NCBI GenBank assembly: GCA_038503035.1
Contig: JAVSML010001164.1
Coordinates: 62,001-126,000, forward strand
Source: Crocodylus rhombifer
Taxonomy: Eukaryota > Chordata > Crocodylia > Crocodylidae
Length of the DNA: 64,000 bases
Direction of reading: 5' to 3'
A program made the translations under genes and the position numbers. The notes under the pieces are model-generated. The model saw only the letters and a list, made by a program, of their open reading frames with translations. It did no database searches and was not told the DNA's origin. Shown here piece after piece: positions 50,701-62,700 of this stretch (position 1 is the stretch's first letter; the number at the start of each line of letters is the position of its first letter).

Positions 50701-53700
50701 TGAAAAAATGTTCTGTAGGAATTCAGTCACTTAAGTTTGTGAAGCTCTCCTTACCACCTTTTTGTAAACCACACAAATACAGCCTTCCAAAACATAGCCT
50801 TTACCAGATGGATCCAACTGCTGCCGCTCTTGCTTCATCTGACTGTATAAAGGTGGTAGCTTGGACTCAGAAATTGGAGTTCTATCATACATCAGGCACA
50901 AAACAGAATCAATATATGTATCATCATGATCTTCTGGCAGGGTCAGGGGAGTCCAAAGCTGCATGCAATACCATTTACATCATGTTAGTTTGCTACCAAC
51001 AGATAAAATTTTTTTCCTTTAAAAAACCCAAAAAAAACAACTTACAGGCATTATTTCCATTTGTCCATCTGAACCTTCATAGATATATTCCTGTAAAAGC
51101 AGCAAGACAATTCTTAATCCTCTAATGATTCCAGTAAATAGAAATAATTTATGAAAAAGCATATGCATGCTTGTAACTCCAATGCATGTGCTTTAAAAGT
51201 TGCAACAAACACATGTAATACTGAAGTAAAAAAAATGCAATTGTGCTCATGCAACGATTCTCAACAGGGTCCCAGGGCACCCCAGAATGCCTTTAGATCC
51301 TTTTTCTTGAGTGTCTCGACTCTCCTTAAGTCTAACAAGATTGAAAAGCACTGTGCTGATAAGCTAGATTTTAATGTTATAGGGGCAGCACACCTCTGCT
51401 TCCACTGCATCGCAGCCCCCATTTTCTTCAGCTCTGTTCTCTCAGTCTCTCCCCCTCATGCCAATCTTGGAGCAGCTCTGCCAGATACTAAGTGAAGTCA
51501 ATCTGCTGCCTGAATAATTTATTCTCAAACCACAGCAGCCAGTGAACTCGACAAAAGAAGAATGGGTCACTTGTGGAAAAACCTACAACCTGGAGCTAAA
51601 GGCACAAAGTGGGGGACCAGAGGTACCACCTACTTATCCTTAACAGCAAAACTGATCATCACAAATATACGATATATGAAAACAGGGCCTATAGGTACTT
51701 GGAAAGTTACCATGTTATAAGCATCTTGTCTGGTGTAGGTTAAGAGCTCTTCCTCTTCATACTGCATTTTCTCTTCTCTACCTTTCAACTCCTTGATCTG
51801 ATGGAGCTCCCATTTTATCTTTGCATTTTTCAAGTCCTGTTGGAGATAAATTCAATATAATTTTAATCAAGCCTGATAGTAAAGCAACCCTCTAGTCTTC
51901 ACAAAAATATTCCTCATAAGTGCATCACCACACATGATTACAATAACTGGAATAAACATATAGTGACATAACACAGTGGTAACAAAGAATTTTTAGCTTT
52001 TAGCCTATATGCTTTTAATTGATACAACCACAACAGCTTTCCACCATACCAGGACATCACGCACACACCAAGCAAACCTATACTACTATCTCGATAAATG
52101 CCCATTACTCCCCACTGTCCCCCCCACAATAAAGTCCTACAGAATCATAATCACTTTAAATAAAATTATATTGACAAAAGAGTCTTTTAGCATTTTTCTA
52201 CTGGTACATTCACATAGTGAAATATATTCCCTTACCTCATTGGCTTTCTGCTTTTCTGGATCAGTGGAAGCATAACACAATTCCAAGAAATTCAAAGCAT
52301 ATTTCTCAATTGGCAAGAGCTATTTAGAAAACACATATAAACCTAAATAACTAGTCGTATATGCGAAAATAACTGTAAGTAAACACTTATCTTACACCTG
52401 GTACTTAGGAAAGACAGCATCTTTTATTTCCTTCATATAAAAAGGGACCAATCAAACTGTTGCTAGTCAGAATATAGGCCTGAAAGCTGATCTCTCCCAA
52501 GTTCTAGCCCCAGCTCTGCTACCGACTCACAGAATAGCTGTGGATCAGAATCAGCTTCTTCGCCTCCATTGTACCATCCATCATCCACAATACAGTATAA
52601 AGCCTCCAATGATTTTGACTACAGTATTTGGATGCTGCACAGGTGGTACATGGACTATTGAAAGGAAACATAGGTGGAAAACAAAGGGCTAATCAGGAAT
52701 CAAGAGAATACAGGAAATTCTAAAAATAGCTATTCAAATTAGAACTGGAAAGGGCATAGCCTCAGAGAAGGCGTGTCAGGCTGATAATCACCTGGATATA
52801 ACCCAGGTGTGTCTACTGTTTTTCCTCTTATTGGAAATGACTTCCTTTTAAATCAGTGCAAGCGGAATCCCTCAGGAAAAAGATCTACCACCTGAAAAAT
52901 CCGTTTTAGTTGCTGACCCAATGGATCAGACGAACCAGGTCAGATTGCCTCCAATAATTGGGTAGTGTGTACAGTCTCATACCCAGAACATAGTTCTTGT
53001 CAGGTGCACTGAGGACACTGTTCTTTGGCTAAAGAAGAAGCTATTTGAAACCTCATGTTCCCAAATGTGGGCATACAATTGAGAGAGACATACTTGGTCC
53101 ATAAAGTCAACCAATTCCTTTAACTGTGAAGGAGCCATACTATTTCTTGCATCATGTAATTCCGAAGTTATGTCCGCTCTCAATTCATATCTCGTCTCCT
53201 GTGCATATTTTCTGGGATCCTCTTTCCCCTGTTCAATAGTAAGAGCCTTTTGAAAAAAAATAAGAACATTAAAGTGAGAATGAGATGACAGTAAAAAAAA
53301 AAAAAAAACCTACATCAGAACTGAACTTCAGTCTCAATCCTAAAAAACAAGACTACAGAGCACAATGAGTACCTTACCAGAACAGGCTGTCATCTTCATC
53401 TGACAAAGCTAAGAATAGGGCAACGTAAAAACGGTAGAATTACGACAGCTGACGATGCACACAAAACATTTTGGTTGCCTGAAGTTTTTTTTGCTTTTTT
53501 TGCATTACATGGCAACATATTATAAAAAAAACAAACAATGAAAATATTTAGCAGAAATGCTAATACAGAACAAAATGAGAACACATCTTCATCCACCAAA
53601 AGAAAAAAAAAACCAACTCTGGTAGACATTTTCATTTTCCTTCACCTAAGAAATGGAGTCAAAAGTTTCATGTAAGCATTAGGTGACTTAATGGAGTACA

Positions 53701-56700
53701 GACAATGCCAAAAATTTGTTTTCTTTACAGTACATGGTACGCATTTTAATTACCTCCTTCAATCAGAATTAGCATTAGCAACAGAATTACGCAACTGTAG
53801 GACAGCGATAATTAAGGAATTTAACGAGCAATTTTATTTTAATAGAAATCCTTTCTGAGTTTGGTTAACACACATTTTACCTCCAGTTTATTTTCCATCT
53901 CAGCCAAAATCTTTAGCCCAGATTACTGACATTCCTATGGATTTCAGACAGAGCCACACACAACCCAGGGAGCATACATCACATAATTCAAAAGACTCTA
54001 GGTAACATTTCAGGAATGACAGGGAGAATCACACACATGAATGAGAAGACTGGGATATCATCATGCTGATCTTGGACAAGTAATTAAAGTGTAGACACTC
54101 ACTTTGCCATACCATGTAAAAAAAAACTTCAAATATCAATAAGTAATCAGAAAAGAAGTGATCTGTATAAAAACCCTTGAAACCTTTGGCAAGGTTGTTT
54201 CTACTGTAGAAACAGACACCCAAGAAAGTACCACAAACTCTCGGGCTTCCATTCTGAAATGAAGAGCCTCTTATAGAACATGTGCTACAAAAAAAATTCC
54301 TGGATGCACTCAGCTGCAGCTGAAAAAATATTCAATTCCCAACCAAAACTCAGGATTTTTTAAGTGGTTTTAACGTTTAGCAGGAATATGGATTCAATTA
54401 TTTCTAGAAAGCCATATGTTAGTGAAAGGCATACAATAATGGCATGTACATATGGGAAGTTTTAATGCATGTGAAAAAGATGATTTTGCCATTATTTGGC
54501 TACAACTCAACCTTGCTAAGAAATGGTCTTGTATGACAGAATTAGTCTAAAAAACCAAAGGACATACAACGGTTTCCTTTATTTCCTATGATATTAATTG
54601 CAAGGTATAGGCAAGTCCTTCCACATAGAGGTCTTTGATGAAAACAGATTATTTTCTTTTGGCCTAACAATAGCATCCTTTCAAACTTTATTTTGGAAAG
54701 TTTCAAGACAAAACTGCAAAGTACTCTTCCGGATCAAAGTCAAACTTATACTGTTATATCTCCTCAGCCATTAAACTAGCCTTGGAAAATCATGAAAGTT
54801 TACTATCCAGATCATTAAAACCCATTAAAAATATTACTATCCCCAGGCAATATTTTTAAAAATAATAATATAGAACTGAAAGTTGCTGAACACTCCTGGC
54901 CCCAATCCACTCAATTTTTTCTGCATTTGCAGGGAACCTTTCATGCTTAACACACTTGTATTAAAGTACCTGTGTTAGAAATGCCACGGGATTGTCATTT
55001 CCTGAAGCAGCTACCTCTCTGATGAGATGTTTAGTGCCATTTTTCAACAGCATCTCTTCTATGGAATTGCTACTTACAAGCCTGCAGGAAAAATGCCCAT
55101 TAAACACTGTATTTTTTTTTTTATTATTTCTTTTTATAAACGTGGCTTTCCAAATCTAAGTGCTCCAAAGCTAACTTTTCTTATGCAGATATTAGCAATG
55201 CAAATCTAGCTCAGGGGCTGTTATGCCTTTTTTGCTGGACTACCAGGATGCAAGTAAGATCCACATCTTTCTGAATGCACCCAGTAGCTTCTAGTGTGAT
55301 AGAGTACAAAATATCAACTCGGTGCCAATAACTTTTCTCAGCTTCTCTTCATGAAACAGCCACCTGAAAGAAGTCCTCAGCCAGGCATTAGAACCTTATT
55401 ACACTCAGTGTGTGACAGGTATTGACTGCTTTAAAGAAAAAAATGCTTAATCAGCAAGAATATTCTCATCCATGAACCCCAGCTTATGATCATGTCCATT
55501 AATACTCTGTTACATTAGTCCTCCTTTTGGAAAAGTGTGTGGTTTCTCTTTTCCTGTTCTCATCCTTAAAGACGGGTATAAGAGCTACAATAATGGGAAA
55601 GAATAAAGTCTTCAACACCGCCCCCCCCCCCCCCCCCCCGCTTTTCTCTGAAGAACAGCTTTCAGATGGGGAATAATGGCCTTTATTCTATTTTTTTTAA
55701 ACCAAGGATGTCTTACTGAGGAACTGGCCAATGCAGAGCTTTTAAAACTCCCACCCCCAAGTCCTCTCTAGCAGCAACTTTGTCCATCTTCCATTACCTT
55801 TTCCGTTCCTATCCATTAGCCTTTACGCTCCTATACATTTAAATGGCTTCTCCATACTAACGTTACCTGTACACATGGATGTCTCTGCCTCTCTGAAGCC
55901 TGCGGCACCATTCCTGGGCCTTTGCATCCATCAGTGGATCCAAATCGACATCATAGAACACAGCAGCATCTGCCTCTATACAAGTGATACCTGCTGAAGG
56001 GCTGTGAGAGGACAGAATAGCACAAAAGATCCGCTTGTCTCTGTTGAAAACATTTATCTGCTCCTAAAATGGGGAAAGTTAATTACAACATGAAAGTGAT
56101 GTTAATAATGAACTGATTTGGTGGGTTTTTTTACTACACTTCAAGAAAAGGAACATCTTTGAAACAAAGTTCTATTTGCCTCTCTAATCCACCTCAAAGG
56201 GTGCCAAGAGTCTTACAGTGGTTTTGTTACTATGTTTAAGTTTAAACAAACAGTCCAATTTCATTTATGTAATTTTTTTTTCTTTTTGACCAATGTAGAT
56301 GCTACAAGAGTGAGAACAGCTCTTGCCTTGTGACTTTACAGAGATCATATCAAATTAATCTTCTTTATTACGTACCCTGTAGCTCCTTGATTGCCCTTTC
56401 CTAATGGCCAAGTTGAGACTCTCTTACTGTGCACCCTGCATGGTTGGTGCTTTAAAATAACATATATCTGTAGGTATATTATACTGCATTTGGCTCAAAG
56501 CACAACAGTAAGATAAAAGATGAAAAATACAAAGGAAACCAACCGCGTTATTGAGACTAAATGTTTGCTCAAATTGTAGGCCCCAAAGGAAACGTAAAAC
56601 CTAGTGGGGAGGGATATGAGCATACTTTTAATTTATCCTCAGGCAATGCCAGGGCACTACACAGGCATAAAAGCCCCTGGAGTAAGGCTGAGGAAGAGCC

Positions 56701-59700
56701 AAGACAACAATATAATCAAAGCAAAAAATGTCCATTGTGTTGTCATCTACAGACAGTAACATTGTAAGCACTAAGTCAAGGATATTATTAACATGCATGA
56801 ATTTGATCACATTCATTTGTGATCAAAGTTATCTCAAGCGCCACATAAAAAGTCTTGAGCAGGACATTTCAAGATGCACTGCTTTGATAACCTCTCCCTT
56901 CCTTGCCACCTACCAATAAAATGTATCCATTTTTTAAACACATTACTGCTATTATTTAGTTGTTTTAGCAAAAACTGCATGCCAAGCTTTTGGCCCTACT
57001 ATATGAGAAGCTAATTTATATACATATTTTATAAATATTGCATAGCATTGTTGTCTACTACTTATTTGGGCATTTTTTTCTCCAGTCAGACAAGTTTTAG
57101 CATCACTTTACTGCATAGGCCTCTCTCACCAGATGCTGCTCACAGCTGGCATACTCTTCAACTCTTATGTAGGTGAGAAAGTGGAAGTTTAGAAACTGTT
57201 CCAAGATATCCAGCATCAGAGTCATCTGTGTTAAAATCAGCACACGATGCCCTTCTGATTTCAGCTTCTGAAGCAAGACAGACAGAGCCTCCAACTTTCC
57301 TGTTTGGGAAAAAAAAAATGAAGCATTTCCACGCAGCATGCATCTATCAGAGAAAGCAGGTCTCCATGAGTATGCGAACCATTATCCTTTACCTGAATCA
57401 TACTGCACTAGTCGGCGGTCAGGGAACTGTAGTAAGGGCAGAGTGGTAAGCTGCTGCAGCTGATGGAAATAGGGAGCTACTTGCTCTTCAAGATTGTGCT
57501 TTAAGGTTTTCATACTACGGGCGTATGAAGGAGGATTTGCTGGACGAGCAACAACTGCAGCTGGCAGCACACACAGAGTGCTGCAAAAGGAAGCAAAACT
57601 TTAGTACTGCTAACCCTAACAGCACAAACTATCCATATGGAACAAAGCTCTAAATATTCAAAACCAGTAGTAAAAAGAAGGGCTTGCATGCGAAAAGTAA
57701 GAAGTGAGACAATAAGTGAGAGTATAGAAGACCAGAACAGACAGTGACAGGATAGATACAGTTTTATATCACTGCCACAGAAAAACAAGGAGTCCTCAGC
57801 ATACCCACTACTTGAGATGAACATGGATAAGGAGGATCCTGGTAAAAACAGATACCCACTAGCCCTGTGTTACAAAGGCAAGTGCCCCTCTAGTTCAATT
57901 TCTTAATGTTTACCTTTTGTTCTTCAGCATTCATTCACAAGAGTCAGAGAAAGTGTGGCTAAATGCTGTAGATTCCCACACAGTATTACATTTTGCAACT
58001 AGAGTTGTCATCGTCTGATAACTAACAGTCATTGCTGGCAATGTTACAGGATACAGAATCTTCCAAATCACCAGCATAAAAAACAGACTCAACACAGGAG
58101 AAAAACCTCAACATGAGAGAACAAGGAAAATAATAAGGTAGGAACTTGGATAATGGTTTATTTTGTTTAGCAAAAAGAATGACTGTCAATCAACTTCTGC
58201 ATTTGCAATATCAATACTACAAAAAAGTAGGAAAAAACAAGAAACACTAGGTCAGTTGAGAGTGCTGCTTACATATAACTTCATATTTGTGTAAAACTAA
58301 CAAATCCATCCATCATTTACAATTACCTGTTCACAACGTCCTTCAAGGACTCCTGTCGCTGCCCTGGTACCAATACCAGGTCTTGAAGTGGATCACTCAG
58401 GCCTTCTGAGGCCCTTGAAGAAAGGCAACAGTTCACAAAGCCAGCCCACCTCCATTTGTTGATGCTGGCAGAATACTGCCATGGAGTTTTCCTTTCACTA
58501 ATCAAAAAACAAATTCCCAGCAAGTCTCTGCCATACACTGGGGCTTTAGAACAACGGTGCTCATTGCCAGAAAGTATTCTGTCTACATGCTCCTTCCAAA
58601 GCCTGTTCTTTTCCTCTGTTAAAGCCTAAGAATAGAACATATTTTATATGTAGCTTATCAAAACAGAGAACTGTGTAAACATAAAGTTGTTCAAGAGAAA
58701 GTTTAAAGTCAATTCCATTAATGAAAAAGGGGAAGACATTAAGGAACAGACAGCAGAGCAAATAGTATAAGTATGGTGAAAAGGCAGATACTGAGCTAGG
58801 ACATTTTTAAGCACATAAATATCATTAACTGTCGCTACATCATGCCTGCTGATGAAAATATTTCTTCTACCTTATATTCAAAGTGTGAATTCTGAGCCAC
58901 TACCCATCTCCACATAACCTGGATGGGCATGAGAGAGGTCTCTGGATACCAGATATTCTGCATGCTTTATTTATGTACCGTTCTTTCTGAATTAGATACA
59001 ACACCACTACACAAAAGCAGCACAACACATACTCTAATCTACAGTACAAAGAACTGGTATTATACCTGTGTTGGACATCCTAGGAGAGACATGGATGTTG
59101 ATTTAGTTTCTGGATCATTCACTGTCAAAGTAGTAAATGCATTTTTCCAGAAAAGCAAAGAGATAAGAAACAAAAGCTTTATTTAAAAATATATATTTCT
59201 ATATAGAAACAGTTATTGGAAAGGGAAAAAAAACTAATGCTATGTAGATGTTCTATCTGTGCATAGTTCACACTAAAAGTTTACTTCCCAGTTATTCAAG
59301 AACCCTACCATTGTGTCAAAATTAATGCTCAACATCCCTCAAAAATGTGTTGCCAAAATTCCAAGTCAGCATACTGCAACATTTAAGCCAAACCACAGAC
59401 CAGTAATCATAATAAAAGCACCATTGCAGGAATGTTTAATACATTCCTGGCACGTTTGGTACTCAAAGTAACAGAACCATCAGTTCTTAATATCCTCCAG
59501 TGCACAGGAATGGTGTTACATATGAGAGTGAACAACAATACAATGCATTTTCATCCTATTCTCCCAAATAGCAGGGAGAATTTATTTTTTAAACATGTTT
59601 TAAGTGGTTGAAACATTTGGCCCATCAACAGTATCCAATGGAGTACAGGAAGAAAAAAATAATATTGGTCTAAAATGACAGAGCTCTCCAAATGTTATGT

Positions 59701-62700
59701 GAAAGAAAAAAGAAATATTGTACTTACTTTGCTGTGTTACTACAGTAGAAGTTGACACATTGGAGTGATGGTCTACATGCTTTGTAAAACTAGTACTTTC
59801 AACAGGCTCAGACCCAGACCAAACAATAGATGGCAAGGCAGCTGGCCAGTGAGGTTGTAGTCCTAAGTATTTTAGGGTTGAAACTGAGACAATGTGGAAA
59901 GTGTTTCCTGCAATTGTAATTGTACAATTCAGTGAGTTCTTGCTATATTCATTTTGAACAGAACTACTGCCAATAAAAACCTTTAATAAAAAATTGAACA
60001 GTATCTTAGAACGATACATGATATCCAGACTTGCAAACTAAGTGAACAATGTGACTGCAACCCCATCCATACCATGCATTTTAAGTTAGCTTATCCCCCT
60101 TTAATTCAGCCTAAATGGAAAGAATTGTGAGAAGAAAGAACTGAGAGGAAAGATACATTCTCTACCCCTACCAAAACTTTACCATTTAAGACCAGAGCTT
60201 TCAATGGTCAGATGCTTTGCTCTAAAGGATTTAGACAAAACAACCATTGGAAGCTGAACAAGACAATACCTTCAAGCTGCAAAGGTTGTCCTCCAGTAAG
60301 CTGGCAGAGTTGATTATAAGACAAAGTAAATGTTTTCCCTTTAAAATGTAATGTTACAGGCATCTCTAGTTGAGCATTTTTGTCTTGTGCTCCAGTTACG
60401 GGGAATGACCAACCTAGTTTTTCCACCCTACCACCTATAACAGGACAAAAAAAAAAAGGTGTACAGAATTTAAAATGGAGCATTTGCATTCAGATCTTTA
60501 CATATACAAATAGGCATGTGCTGTATCTCCAAGGGCTGGCATGGTCCACATTTGGTCTGCAGGCTGCAAGCTACTGTAAATTGTACTCTCTGTTCCAATA
60601 CCAAGAATAGCTCCTTCAGCAGTCAAGTATTTCCTCCTCCCCCCACAAGCCCCAAGTCAATTGACTCATTTGATTTCTAATATTCTTCTTGGAATAAAAA
60701 GCCCCATCTGAAGGGCCCTCTCCTTCAAAGTAACTGATAGTTGGGATTGGCAGGAAACTAACAGTCTGAGGACACTTCCCACATCTGCATTTAAGCAGCA
60801 TTTGCACCCATGTCTACATGAATTTTTAATAACTTCACAGAATGCCTAGCGCTTTAAAAAATTTGGCCCAGTAAATCTGGATTTCTAAGCCAATATAGGT
60901 ATTTCCCTATCAGGTGATAATAGGGTTTCCCCCCCGACCCCATCAGCTTGTCTGCCAATTAAACTAGCCTGAAAATGAAATGTTAATTACTCACCTGTAT
61001 AATCATCTCTTCTATCAAATGAATTGAGATTTTTTATTTTTTATTTTTTTTTTTACAAATTATTTTCTATTTATGTAGTCATGCATAAACTAATATCATT
61101 TGCAGGCTAACCATTAGCTCATAAGGAATTTAAGACATGTGCAGCAAGCAGGGGCACTGGAATGACTGAACAGTCTATGCCTACATATTTCAGGAGCTCA
61201 GAACAGGTCAAGATTTCCAAAGGCTGCATCCAGTAATATTTCCCCCAACTCTAGTGGGTGCCTTATAAAGAAAAAGTCTTGTGAGCTGGAATGCCTAAAT
61301 CTAAGTATCATAGATCAAAAGGAAATGAAGTTTTGTATACAAGAGAGAACAAAAAATGGCAGGTCAGTTTCATGAAATGGCTTTCACCAAATTGAAAAAT
61401 CTATGATAAATTAAAGGTAGTCCATAACATTGGGAAATTTGCACAGCCATATTCATAATGAAGAAAAAATAATTTTCTATTTTGATGTTGTAACAGGACC
61501 CAGGTTTGAGGGTCTCAACAAGGGACCTCCTTTATATGAGTAAAAGGATACAAACATCTACATGGTACATAGTCATGATACCCCCAAAAACTCCAAGTAC
61601 AACTGAAAAAGCTTTGGAAAGGAAAAACAATCTTTCAGCACATGGATCGAACCTTTCCTACTGCAATCTTCTGGAAAAGCAGCAAGAAGCAGTCTTCTTT
61701 GTACTTTACCACAATGAGCTGCCGTAGCCACTGTCGTATTTGCTGTGTGGTATACCTGGAGAGTAGGGAAATGTAGAGTTCTGCCCTCTGGTATCTGTCC
61801 ATACAGCACCGGCTGAAATAACCTAGACATTATACAAATATATAGAAGTCATATTAGATTTAGCCAGAAAACTCTTGTCCAAATAAGTGAGTCAAGTTTA
61901 AGACCCAATTGTTGACAATAACTGAGTCTGGAGGAGTCATACAGCTGCAGAGAGCACAGCAAGAACAAATCTGACTCTTCCTCCCAGAGTTTCCCAGCAT
62001 TCAGCAGAGATACTTTCTAGCACATCAGTTCAAAGGATTCAGCATACTTGCAAGCATACAGTCAATGCTAGGGGCTGGCACAGGCTGGGGGGGAGGGAAG
62101 CAGGATCATGGTCCCACCTCCACTGGCATATCCTGCAACTCCTACCAGCAAGGGTGCTTTAGGGAGCAAATTATAACAGTTGAGGCTGGCTGCAGCAAAG
62201 GGACCCAAAGAACATGACCCTCAAGTGCCTACAGATCATTCAGGCCCAACCTAGCATGAAGCCCACTGACAATGTAAAAGCTGACTTCAAACTAACTTCT
62301 TTAGCATATGCTTTTCTTCAAAAAATAAAACCACACAGCAGCATATCGATTAATGAGCTCTAGCATCTTCCTGCCTGTGTGTATGTGTTTTAGCCACCTC
62401 CTCCAGTGCTGAGTTTGCTTCAGGTGTCACACAGATGCCTAGCAATATTCTCTAATACAAGGAGAACAGGACACACTTCCTCTTTTTTGTGTTACAGTGA
62501 GTTATTTACAAGCATTTGAGGCTATCACAAATAGTAACAGTCATTCTCAGCATCTGTCAACCAAGTCATTATTATTTACAAATTAACTTACGTTACTTAT
62601 AACCTTTGTTCGGATGCAATTCTGTAACACAGCTCTAAAATTCTGCAAACTGGTCCCTTTTAACTTGGTTGCAGAGGGAGACCCTCAAGTTTTGGGTTTT

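Noticed and set aside
53886..53945. Minus-strand segment reading [10 protein letters not shown] before a GT as the missing RTIQELF exon
   Set aside because: Does not resemble the EP400 segment, has an upstream stop in frame and no convincing acceptor.
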